The notes under the pieces: model-generated
What the model was told of the DNA's origin: nothing
The model's database searches: none
The model's input: only the letters and a program-made list of their open reading frames with translations
Shown: piece after piece, positions 36,226 through 44,512 of the stretch
Layout of the letters: the number at the start of each line of letters is the position of its first letter
How positions within the stretch are numbered: the stretch's first letter is position 1
Made by a program: the position numbers and the translations under genes
DNA from: Pelomonas sp047654805
GTDB lineage: Bacteria; Pseudomonadota; Gammaproteobacteria; Burkholderiales; Burkholderiaceae_C
Assembly (NCBI RefSeq): GCF_047654805.1
Contig: NZ_JASGIV010000001.1
Coordinates: 2,914,001 to 2,978,000 of the forward strand
Reading direction: 5' to 3'
Length of the DNA stretch: 64,000 nt

Positions 36226-36891
36226 CTACGCGAGCATCGCTGCAAACCCGTCAGCCGCGGGCAGGCCCGGCAACAGCGCACATTCGCTGTCCCCCTGCGC
36301 GCACGACCACCAGAAGCTGCCACCGGCCAGGCGCTGCTGCAAGGCCGCAGCAGCCAGTCCACGGACGACACCAGCCAGCGCCGCGCCCTGCGCCACCGCG
36401 TACGCCTCGCGTCCGGCCGCGGCGGGCAGCGCTCGCGTCACGACAGGCAGCGCACCCGGCCAGGGCGGCAGCGCTTCCAGCGCAGCCTCGAAGGACTCCA
36501 GCGTCGCGCCGGGTGCCAACGTCGCCAGCGCTGCGTCCACCAACTGTGCCCACCACAGGTCGAGATGGTCCAGCGAGATGCGATCGGCCGGCGGCGCCGC
36601 CCTCGGCTGAGCAACCAGCAGCGGGAAATAGCGACCGACGTTGTCGCAACTGGGCATCAGCACGCCGAACCACCAGCGCTGGTCCATGACGCCAGGCGCC
36701 CAGGCGAAGCGCCACGCTGGCGCGGCGAGGTAGCGTGACAGCCACTGCTCGCCCAGTGCGCGCTGGCTGCCCAGCACGCACTCGGCCAGCCACCGGTCGC
36801 AGGCCACCACACAGTCCGCTGCCAACCTGCGCGATGCGAAGTCACCCAACATCGCAAGCTTCCCGTACCAACCTGGGGCGTCGTCAGTCAT
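36226..36891 (-). CDS. tagF: Type VI secretion-associated protein TagF/ImpM
   Basis: 221-residue cytoplasmic protein of the TagF/ImpM family. The start WYGKLAMLGDFASRRL and VMDQRWWFGVLMPSCDNVGRYFPLLVAQ are family hallmarks. In Pseudomonas aeruginosa TagF is a post-translational repressor of the H1-T6SS. It is last in the leftward tssJ-tssK-tssL-tssM-tagF operon. No PpkA/PppA phosphorylation genes are seen in the window. Confidence 0.92.
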   Translation of the reverse strand: MTDDAPGWYGKLAMLGDFASRRLAADCVVACDRWLAECVLGSQRALGEQWLSRYLAAPAWRFAWAPGVMDQRWWFGVLMPSCDNVGRYFPLLVAQPRAAPPADRISLDHLDLWWAQLVDAALATLAPGATLESFEAALEALPPWPGALPVVTRALPAAAGREAYAVAQGAALAGVVRGLAAAALQQRLAGGSFWWSCAQGDSECALLPGLPAADGFAAMLA

Positions 36892-36944
36892 GCGCGCACC
36901 CGGTGCATTCGACGCGACGGCAAGATCTGCGGCACAGCCTCATG

Positions 36945-39900
36945 TCAAAGCCCGTTCGGGCATGAGAAGCCGTGTAGCTCCTTCATGCGGAAAGGGTGAC
37001 GCACGCTGGCGGCCGTCACGTCAAAGCTGACCTTGCGGCCATCGAAGTCGAAGATTGCTCGGAATTTCTCCGGCGCGCTGCCGGACTGGATGCTGACACG
37101 GTCGACGCGGTCGAACAGCCGCAACAGTGCCCAAGGCCCCTCGGCGGCGAGCGCGCTGCCGCTCATGGGTTCGACGCTGGCGCGCACCAGGTTGCTGCCG
37201 CGCGGCCCCGGCCAGCGCACAGTCTGCAGCAGTTGAGGGCCGTGTTCGTACTTGACGATCATGCCGTCAACGTCGAGCTGGAACTGGCGGATCTGCGGAT
37301 CCATCTCCACAGGCTTGAACGTGAGCTGCATGCCCGGCACGTTGCCGCCAGCAAAGAACGCCTCGCGGATGGCCTGCGCGTTCTGGAACTGCGGCAGGCT
37401 GCCCACATCGCGGCCCAGTGGCGTACCGTCCACAGGACGGAAGCTCCATGGCCGGGTACTGGTGTCGATGTAGGCGGCGAGCTTCTGCTGCATCGCGTCG
37501 AAACGCCCGCCGGGGCCGAACAACTGTGCGAAGTCGGTAGGCGTCACGTCGCGCGTGGACGAGGGATCGAGCGGATAGCGCCCGCGTGCGGCCTGCATGC
37601 AGAACTCGCCGACCTGCGAGCGCACCTCCCGCGCCAGCGTCTCGCGCAGTTGCGCCGAGGTGGCGTGTGCGCTGGCGTCACCCAGCGTGTTGAGCAGCGA
37701 GCGCACCGGCTCAGGCATGCCGGCGGCATCCGCCTTCATCTGCGTGGGCAAGGGGCTGGGCGGTGGTGCGGCGCCGCCGGCGGCGGCCTGCTTGGCTGTG
37801 ATCAACACGACCTGCAGTTGTCCTAGCTGCTCCACCGTGGCCTGGATGGGTGGCTTGCCACCCTCGGGCGCCGTGACGACGCGGCGCAGCGAGGCGAACT
37901 CGTCGTCAACGATGCTCTCCATGCGCTCTCCGGGCGCCCCCAGTGTCGCGGGCTTGGTGCCGAACTTGCCCAGCACCCGGTCCCGCAACGCCCGGGCCTG
38001 GTTCTCGGCGGCGAGGCGGGCGGTGCCAAGCGCGTCCTGGCCGGCCAGCAAGGTGGTCTCGCGAGAGATGGCTTTCATCAGCGGCACCAGCGGGTTGTCC
38101 GCTGCGGACAGGAAACGCACACGCTCGATGGCGGCATCGGTCGAGGTGATGGGGCGCAGCCGGACGCTGGCGATCAGGTCTTTCCAGCGGTCGCGGTAGT
38201 CCAGCAGGTACAGGCGCCGCACGTCATTGACGAGGCGGTCCTCTCCCGGCAGCCCCGGTGCGCCAGACGGCAGGCCCAGCACCCAGGTCTTCTCGCCAGC
38301 CAGTTGTGCGGTCGCGTCGCCCACGACTTTCTGGAAGCCATCGTAGTAACCCCGATAGGTGTAGAGGCCGGAGACGCCCCGCGTCAGCGGCTGGCCATTC
38401 ACGCGCTCGAACACCAGTTCTGCATTGGGCCCGGCCGCCTTGGCGACGGTGAACTCAGGGAACTCCTCACCCAGGCCGCGCTGGCGAATGCGGTTGTAGA
38501 CGCGCTCCGGCAACGGCACGGCGGCGAGCTGCCTGCGCACCAGTTCAACGAGCGCCTTGTCTTGCTCCAGCGGCGACACCGCTGGCCCCTGGGCCAGCAA
38601 GGCCGCGAGATGGCGGCTCAGTGCGGCGCGCTCCGCGGGGGCCTGATCACGGCCCGGGCCGGCGTCCCAGTCGGCTTCGACCTGCTGGCGCAGCGCCTCC
38701 GCGTCGAAGTGCTGCAGGTCGTAGGTCATCAGATAGGACTTCAGCGCCTCGTACTGCGATTCCGGATGTTCGCCGGTCTTGAGCTGACGCTCGAAGCCCA
38801 AGGCCAGCCGCGGCAGCACGGCGTCGCGCAGCATGCGTTCGTAGGCTGTGCGGGCCGCGCCGTCCAGCTTGCGCCCCTGGTACAGGCCGAAGCCCTGCGA
38901 CAGCGGCGGCGACTGCGGATCCCCCCCAGCCTCGGCAAGGCTGCGCGTCGCGTCCAGCGCCTGCAGCAGCGGGTTGAGGTCAGGGTCGGCACGATTGGGG
39001 GTCTGCTGCACGAGGCGGCGCACCTCCTCGACGCGCGACGCCACGGCTTCGATGTAGGCCCCGTTGCTGCGCCAGCTGACGAACCAGGCGCCCAGCGCCA
39101 GCACCGAGAGCGCCCCGATGGCCGCATACCCGGCGCCGGCCAGCAGGCCGCGCCGGCGCTCCCAGGCCCTGCGCGTGCCGGCCAGCCCCTGCTCGGCGAA
39201 CACCACCTCGCCAAGCAGCCGCTCCAGGAAGTAGCTGCGCCCGCTGGCGCGCTGGGGCGGCAGCACGGCCTGCTCCATGCGGTAGCGCCGCGCGACGGCG
39301 CCCAGCACGCGGTCGATAGGTGTGCCCTCCTGGGTACCACTGACGAAATAGACGCCGCGAAGCATCGGGTCCGCCTCGAAGGCCGAGGGGGCGAAGACAC
39401 GTTGCACCCAGTCTGCCACCGGTGCCTTCAGGCTGGCGAACTGTGCCGGGAAGCCGTAAATACGGGCCCGGCGCTGCGGGTCGGGTTCTGCCTGCAGACG
39501 GTCGATCAGGCCCTCGTCAAGACGCGCCAGCAGCGCATCGAACTCCGGCCCAAGCGCCTGCGCGAACGCCTGCGGCTGCATGTTGAAGGTGAAGCCCCAG
39601 GGCGCGGCACGCAACTCCTTGTCGATGCCGGCAAAGTAGTCACCGAAGCCAGCCAGCAAGTCGCACTTGGTAACCAGCACGTAGAGGGGCAGCCGGATGC
39701 CGAGCTGCTCGTGCAGCTCCTGCACGCGCGCCCGCACGAGCTGGGCGTGCCGCTGACGCTCCGCCTCGCCGCGAGCCAGCAGATCGGTGGCCGACACGAC
39801 CACCAGCACGCCGTTGAGCGGCTGCCGCGGGCGCGAGCGCTTCAACAGCGCCATGAAGCCGGCCCAGGTGGCGCGGTCATTGGCCTGGTCGCTGTCCTGG

Positions 39901-40505
39901 GTGGTGAAGCGGCCGGCGGTGTCGATCAGCACGGCCTGGTCCGCAAACCACCAATCGCACTGACGGGTGCCCCCAACGCCGCGCACCGCCTGGTCACCCA
40001 GGTCCTCTGCGAGCGGGAAGCGCAGCCCCGCATTGCGCAGCGCGGTCGTCTTGCCAGCACCGGGCGCGCCGATGATGAGGTACCACGGCAGCTCATACAA
40101 GTACTGCCCGTCCAGCCGGGCCGTCAGGCGCCGCCACCAGCCACCACCCGCGGCCGCGCCGAAGCGCTGCTGACGCAAGCTGCCCAGCGCGCCCTCGAAG
40201 CGCTGGCGCACCGCCAGCATGTCGGGGCTCTCGACGGCCTCCCCGCCGGGAGGTGCAGCAGCGAGCTGCTCGATCACCCTGGCATTGCCACGCCGTGCCT
40301 GCCACCAGCGCCAGCCCAGCAGCGCCACGACAACCAGCAAGATGATGCCGGTCACGATCCAGCAAGCCCGTGCCGTGTCCAGCGGATGCCATTCCCCCAC
40401 GGCCACCTGCGGCCCGACCAGCCAGACCCCGGCGAGCAGCGCCAGCACCAGCAGCAACAGCAGGGTCCAGCGGTTGAAGATCCAGGCCAGCAGCTTGCGG
40501 ATCAT
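36945..40505 (-). CDS. tssM: Type VI secretion system membrane subunit TssM (IcmF)
   Basis: 1186-residue inner-membrane protein that spans the periplasm and joins TssL to the TssJ lipoprotein. Two helices lie near the N-terminus (about 12-32 and 48-68). A cytoplasmic NTPase domain with an intact Walker A (GAPGAGKT, 146-153) and the IDTAGRFTTQ motif follows, then a third helix near residue 450 and a large periplasmic domain to the C-terminus. The length is standard. An intact Walker A indicates a potentially ATP-binding form. Confidence 0.96.
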   Translation of the reverse strand: MIRKLLAWIFNRWTLLLLLVLALLAGVWLVGPQVAVGEWHPLDTARACWIVTGIILLVVVALLGWRWWQARRGNARVIEQLAAAPPGGEAVESPDMLAVRQRFEGALGSLRQQRFGAAAGGGWWRRLTARLDGQYLYELPWYLIIGAPGAGKTTALRNAGLRFPLAEDLGDQAVRGVGGTRQCDWWFADQAVLIDTAGRFTTQDSDQANDRATWAGFMALLKRSRPRQPLNGVLVVVSATDLLARGEAERQRHAQLVRARVQELHEQLGIRLPLYVLVTKCDLLAGFGDYFAGIDKELRAAPWGFTFNMQPQAFAQALGPEFDALLARLDEGLIDRLQAEPDPQRRARIYGFPAQFASLKAPVADWVQRVFAPSAFEADPMLRGVYFVSGTQEGTPIDRVLGAVARRYRMEQAVLPPQRASGRSYFLERLLGEVVFAEQGLAGTRRAWERRRGLLAGAGYAAIGALSVLALGAWFVSWRSNGAYIEAVASRVEEVRRLVQQTPNRADPDLNPLLQALDATRSLAEAGGDPQSPPLSQGFGLYQGRKLDGAARTAYERMLRDAVLPRLALGFERQLKTGEHPESQYEALKSYLMTYDLQHFDAEALRQQVEADWDAGPGRDQAPAERAALSRHLAALLAQGPAVSPLEQDKALVELVRRQLAAVPLPERVYNRIRQRGLGEEFPEFTVAKAAGPNAELVFERVNGQPLTRGVSGLYTYRGYYDGFQKVVGDATAQLAGEKTWVLGLPSGAPGLPGEDRLVNDVRRLYLLDYRDRWKDLIASVRLRPITSTDAAIERVRFLSAADNPLVPLMKAISRETTLLAGQDALGTARLAAENQARALRDRVLGKFGTKPATLGAPGERMESIVDDEFASLRRVVTAPEGGKPPIQATVEQLGQLQVVLITAKQAAAGGAAPPPSPLPTQMKADAAGMPEPVRSLLNTLGDASAHATSAQLRETLAREVRSQVGEFCMQAARGRYPLDPSSTRDVTPTDFAQLFGPGGRFDAMQQKLAAYIDTSTRPWSFRPVDGTPLGRDVGSLPQFQNAQAIREAFFAGGNVPGMQLTFKPVEMDPQIRQFQLDVDGMIVKYEHGPQLLQTVRWPGPRGSNLVRASVEPMSGSALAAEGPWALLRLFDRVDRVSIQSGSAPEKFRAIFDFDGRKVSFDVTAASVRHPFRMKELHGFSCPNGL

Positions 40506-40536
40506 GGCGCCTCTCGTCGCGTCTCGTGCAACCGCG

Positions 40537-41847
40537 TCAACGGGATGCCGCAGCGCCCGACGGCGGAGCGAACAGCGTGACCTCGACGCGTCGGTTCAAT
40601 GCCCGGTGCGCCTCGCCGTCGTTGGCGGCCACCGGCTCGCCGTCGGCACGCCCCTCGGCACGCACGCGTTCGGCCGGCAGGCCGGCGTCGATGAACAGGC
40701 TGCGCACCGCGCGCGCGCGCTCCTCCGACAGGTGCCAGTTGGACGGGAAGCGCGCAGTGCGGATGGGCGTGTTGTCGGTATGCCCGGTTACCAGCACGCT
40801 ACCGCCCACGCGCACCAGGGCCGCGGCGATGCGTTGCATCAGCGCCTCACGGTCGGGCTGCAGACTGGCGCTGGCTGGCGCGAACAGGCCGTCGCCTCGG
40901 ATCGTGATGATGCTGCGGTCCACCTCGTCGCGCACCGCCACCAGCTGAGCCTTGATGTCGGGCTGGAGGAACACCGCCAGCCGCGGTTGCGGTGCCGGTT
41001 GGCTGACGGTGGCAACGGGCGGCGGCAGGCGCAGCGACTGGATGCGCGCGTACACCGGATCGGCACGCTCGGCGAGCGACTTCACGAAGAATGCATAAGC
41101 CGCTCCAAGCAGCAATACCGCCAGCGTGGCACTCAGCAACAACGGCAGCCAGGACAGCGCCCGACGCTGCAACGCCGGCTGGCCTTGCCAGTGCTGGGCC
41201 AACGCCGCCGGGTAGGCACCGCGCTGCTGACGGATGATCTGCGCCAGCTTGGCGCGCACCGCCTCGAGCTGCACGGCGCCGTTGTCGATGACGCGGTAGC
41301 GCCCTTCGAATCCCAGCGCCAGCGCGGCATAGATCAGCTCAAGCAAGTCCAGGTTGGCGGCCGGGTTGGTAGCCAGCCAGGCCATCAGCTGGAACAGCTT
41401 CTCACCGCCAAAGGCCTCGTTGTGGAACTCTGCCAGCAGGCTGTGGCGGGCCCAGACGCCTGCGCTGCCCCAGGGCGTGTCAGCAGCGGCCTCGTCGAGC
41501 AAGGTGCACAGCACATAGCGCGCCGCCATCACGCGCTCAGGCGCGATGCCCTGCCGCTGGGCTGCTGTGACGAAGTCGCGGATGCCCTGCGCCAGGCTGG
41601 CGCGCAGCGCCGCCGGGTCAGACATTCGTTGGCTGGCGCGCAGCGGCGGCACCAGCAGCAGCAGGCGGTTGGCCAGCGCCAGCAGCGGGTTCAGGCCATG
41701 ATCAGGTGGCGCATCTTCTTCGGGTGCCTGGGGCGGCGCGGCCTCGGTGCCTGGCCCGGCGGCCCAACCACCGGGCCGCGGGCGCACGAACGTAGTCGGC
41801 TCCAGCGAGGCGAAGGGGTCAGTGAAGGAGGACGGATCGGTCGCCAT
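40537..41847 (-). CDS. tssL: Type VI secretion system protein TssL with C-terminal OmpA/MotB domain
   Basis: 436-residue inner-membrane protein. An acidic/Pro-rich N-terminus precedes the DotU/TssL cytoplasmic domain (LNPLLALANRLLLLVPPLR to about 230), one membrane helix (LPLLLSATLAVLLLGAAYAFF), and a periplasmic OmpA-like peptidoglycan-binding domain. The latter shows GHTDNTPIRTARFPSNWHLSEERA and LNRRVEVTL. This extended TssL anchors the membrane complex to the cell wall without a separate TagL. ATG preferred over a GTG nine bases upstream. Confidence 0.95.
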   Translation of the reverse strand: MATDPSSFTDPFASLEPTTFVRPRPGGWAAGPGTEAAPPQAPEEDAPPDHGLNPLLALANRLLLLVPPLRASQRMSDPAALRASLAQGIRDFVTAAQRQGIAPERVMAARYVLCTLLDEAAADTPWGSAGVWARHSLLAEFHNEAFGGEKLFQLMAWLATNPAANLDLLELIYAALALGFEGRYRVIDNGAVQLEAVRAKLAQIIRQQRGAYPAALAQHWQGQPALQRRALSWLPLLLSATLAVLLLGAAYAFFVKSLAERADPVYARIQSLRLPPPVATVSQPAPQPRLAVFLQPDIKAQLVAVRDEVDRSIITIRGDGLFAPASASLQPDREALMQRIAAALVRVGGSVLVTGHTDNTPIRTARFPSNWHLSEERARAVRSLFIDAGLPAERVRAEGRADGEPVAANDGEAHRALNRRVEVTLFAPPSGAAASR

Positions 41848-41859
41848 TGATGCCACCGT

Positions 41860-43203
41860 TCATGCACCCTGGCGCAGCGCCCAGAGCTCCAGCTCCAGGC
41901 CGGGGAAGTCACCCGCGACATGCAGCACGATGCTGCCGCTTCGCTCGAACTGTTTCCAGAGCTCGCCCTGACGTTCAACCTCGAAGTAGCTGCTACCTGC
42001 GTGATAGGGCAACTGACGCGGCGCCACCGGCAACGCGTGCATCGCAATACCCGGCAGCTGCAGGTTCACGATGTCCTTGATGCGGTCTGCCGGCCCCAGC
42101 TTGGCCTGCGCCGGGAAACGCTGGCGCAACTGCTCGGCGGGCAGTTGCGAGCGCACCGCCAGCACGAAGCCGGCGCTGCGTAGCAACTCGCCATCCTGGA
42201 CGACTGCCGTGTGCACGCCGCGGTTGCGGTCCTTCAACTCGATCTGGACCGCATGGCGTTCGATAACGGCGGACAGGTAGTCCCGCAGATCGCGCACCAC
42301 GGGCAAGAAGACGTTCTGCAGGTCGTCGTGACGGTAAATGGGGTACTCGGGTGGGTGGCGCTCCGGGCTCGACAACGTGGCCAGTTCGCCAGCCAACTGC
42401 AGCAGCGCAGTAAACACAGACCAGGGATGGACACTGGGCGCGCCAGCGTACTGGCGCAGCAGCGGCTCGGCACGGTTCAGGATCTGCAGCGTCAGGAAAT
42501 CCGCCACCTCAGACACACCGTGGCCCAGTTGCCCCATGCCCGCGGCAAGTTCGCGCGCGCGCTGCTGCACCAGGCCGTGCAGCAGGGCCGCGGTGGCCGA
42601 CAGCTGGGCACTGGCATCGATGCGCGTCTGAGGCGCGATGTAGCCACGATCTAGCACCACCGTACCGTCACCACGCCGCTCCAGCACGCGCGCGACGCCG
42701 AGCACTGCATAGGCATCGCTGGCGTCGCGCTGACGCACCAGCCGGAAGTTGACCGCGCCGAGCTGCACGGGCTCGGGGTCGTCGGCGGCGTTGGCGGCGT
42801 CGCGCAGCTCGGCATCGACGACGCTGTAGCGCAGCGGCGATCCGCCGCTGGGTGTGGTGCCGAAGTCCACCTCGGTCGCTCCCGTACGGGCCAGCGGCGC
42901 AACCAGGCAGACCAGCTCGCCGTTCAAGTCCGGCGGCACGTCCAGCGGCGGCGCAAGCGCGTCGGCGTCCGGCATCGAGAAGGCAGTACCGTCAGGCAGC
43001 ACGCCGCTGGCACGCAGCAACGCGAGCCGGCCCAGGGCGAGCTGGGATTCGTCGATGACCAGAACGCCGAAGCCCCAGGCGTAATCACCGGCGGCGCGGA
43101 CGCGAGCATCCAGCAGCTGCTCGATGAAGCGGCTCTCCTGCTGGAAATGATGCGGCTGCAGGAACATGCCCTGCGACCAGATCACCCGATGGCGCGCGGT
43201 CAT
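41860..43203 (-). CDS. tssK: Type VI secretion system baseplate-membrane connector TssK
   Basis: 447-residue cytoplasmic protein linking the baseplate to the TssJLM membrane complex. The N-terminus VIWSQGMFLQPHHFQQESRF is the family signature; later SRPERHPPEYP-like and IYRHDDLQNVFLPVV segments are also typical. The start overlaps the tssJ stop (ATGA). Normal length for the family. Confidence 0.96.
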   Translation of the reverse strand: MTARHRVIWSQGMFLQPHHFQQESRFIEQLLDARVRAAGDYAWGFGVLVIDESQLALGRLALLRASGVLPDGTAFSMPDADALAPPLDVPPDLNGELVCLVAPLARTGATEVDFGTTPSGGSPLRYSVVDAELRDAANAADDPEPVQLGAVNFRLVRQRDASDAYAVLGVARVLERRGDGTVVLDRGYIAPQTRIDASAQLSATAALLHGLVQQRARELAAGMGQLGHGVSEVADFLTLQILNRAEPLLRQYAGAPSVHPWSVFTALLQLAGELATLSSPERHPPEYPIYRHDDLQNVFLPVVRDLRDYLSAVIERHAVQIELKDRNRGVHTAVVQDGELLRSAGFVLAVRSQLPAEQLRQRFPAQAKLGPADRIKDIVNLQLPGIAMHALPVAPRQLPYHAGSSYFEVERQGELWKQFERSGSIVLHVAGDFPGLELELWALRQGA

Positions 43204-43676
43204 TGCACGACGGCCGTGATCGCCAGCGAGTCGGCGCGGATACTCAACGCCTGCGTCTTGTTGGGCCGTACCGGCACGACGGCGCGCCAGGTGGCCCGAT
43301 CGAGGTCACGGTAGATCGCCACTACGCCTAGAAAGCGCGTCTCGGGGTTCAGTTGCCTTTCGTACGGCCGCTTTTCACCTGGCTGCAAGGTGATCTCGTC
43401 GCGCGCCACCAGGTCGGTGGCCAGCAGCGCACGGTCGCCCTCGTAGAGAGACATGAAGTCGGCCTTCGTGAACACCGAGTCGGCACGCAGTTCGTAGATC
43501 CGCAGCCGCAGCGGCGAAGGCCGCTGGGACACGCTTGGATTGAGCGCGTCGACCGCCTGGATGTCACCCTTGACGCGCGTCGGCGACGCGGGAAGCAGCG
43601 AGCCGCAGCCGGCCAGCATGAGCAGCGCGCCGGCCACGACGACCGCGCGCCGCGGCCTTGAAAAATGTCTTTTCAC
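43200..43676 (-). CDS. tssJ: Type VI secretion system outer-membrane lipoprotein TssJ
   Basis: 158-residue lipoprotein with a basic N-terminus, a hydrophobic h-region and lipobox LMLAGC. The mature domain is a transthyretin-like beta-sandwich, with LRLRIYELRADSVFTKADFMSLYEGD and LQPGEKRPYE typical of TssJ. The GTG is chosen because GGAG lies six bases upstream; the TTG twelve bases earlier overlaps it. It heads the leftward T6SS membrane-complex operon. Confidence 0.93.
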   Translation of the reverse strand: MKRHFSRPRRAVVVAGALLMLAGCGSLLPASPTRVKGDIQAVDALNPSVSQRPSPLRLRIYELRADSVFTKADFMSLYEGDRALLATDLVARDEITLQPGEKRPYERQLNPETRFLGVVAIYRDLDRATWRAVVPVRPNKTQALSIRADSLAITAVVQ

Positions 43677-43714
43677 TCGCGGCTCCAAGATAGGCAGCGA
43701 GGATAAGCAGCACC

Positions 43715-43794
43715 GATTCGACGGCGGCGTGACTTAGGTAATCCGCCGCTCCGTGGCCGGCGCAAGATACGCCGGCATATCAAACCGTCGAATC
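43715..43794. promoter_or_regulatory. Divergent T6SS promoter region with paired inverted repeats
   Basis: The 200-base gap between tssJ and the response-regulator gene contains perfect 10-base inverted arms GATTCGACGG (43715-43724) and CCGTCGAATC (43785-43794), centred 70 bases apart. It also holds an interior near-palindrome GATACGCCGGCATATC (43766-43781). Such spacing could allow looping or cooperative binding that controls both operons. The neighbouring NarL-type regulator is a candidate binder. No -35/-10 pair stands out. Confidence 0.5.
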
Positions 43795-43876
43795 ACTCGC
43801 AATAGTCATCGCAGGGATGCACTGATCGGCACCGAGGCACTATCCTCGCCTTCCATCCACCACGAGGACGGTCTGC

Positions 43877-44512
43877 ATGACGGCGCGCTTGGTCCTGCTC
43901 GTTGACGATCACGAACTCGTGCGCATCGGCGTCAAGACGACCTATGCCGACCTCAACGGCGAGGCCATCGACTGGATCGAGGCATCGGCACTGGAGGATG
44001 CCATCCGCATCTATGGCGAGCGCAACGACATCGAAGCCGTCCTGCTGGACCTGAACCTGGCCGACTGCAAGGGCCTGCAAGGCCTGCGGATGTTCCTCGA
44101 AGCCCATCCCAAGGCGCGCGTCGCGGTCTTCAGCGGCACGCAGGACGAGTTCGTAATTCGCCAGGCACGCGCGCTGGGTGCCGTCGGCTACGTTGCCAAG
44201 GGCGCTCTTGCCGCCCAGATGCGCGACACGCTCAACGCCCTGCTGTGGCCGCACGGCTTGCCGGGCTCGCATGCCATCGGCAGCACGGCGACGGCATTTC
44301 CGCGCATGCCCCCGTCGGCCATGTACGACCGCGTGTCCGAGCTCGGGCCGCGTCATCTGGAGATCCTTGAACTCGTACTCTCAGGGTGCACGAACCAGGA
44401 GATCAGCAACTCGACCCAGCTGTCCCTGGGTACGGTGAAGAACTACGTGTCCTCGCTGCTACTGGCGCTGGACGTGCGATCGCGCTCGCATCTGATCAGC
44501 CTGTTCCGATGA
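43877..44512 (+). CDS. NarL/FixJ-family response regulator in the T6SS locus
   Basis: 211-residue DNA-binding response regulator. The receiver domain has the acidic pair Asp10-Asp11, phosphoacceptor Asp58 (AVLLDLNLAD), Ser86 and Lys108. The C-terminal LuxR-type helix-turn-helix is LGPRHLEILELVLSGCTNQE to TVKNYVSSLL. It is coupled by a four-base overlap to the hybrid kinase gene. Its position between the two T6SS operons makes it the likely local T6SS regulator (inference). Confidence 0.93.
   Translation: MTARLVLLVDDHELVRIGVKTTYADLNGEAIDWIEASALEDAIRIYGERNDIEAVLLDLNLADCKGLQGLRMFLEAHPKARVAVFSGTQDEFVIRQARALGAVGYVAKGALAAQMRDTLNALLWPHGLPGSHAIGSTATAFPRMPPSAMYDRVSELGPRHLEILELVLSGCTNQEISNSTQLSLGTVKNYVSSLLLALDVRSRSHLISLFR

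Noticed and set aside
38304..40580. 758-codon plus-strand frame opposite tssM
   Set aside because: Antisense to tssM, which has intact Walker A and membrane helices; the opposite frame shows no domain.
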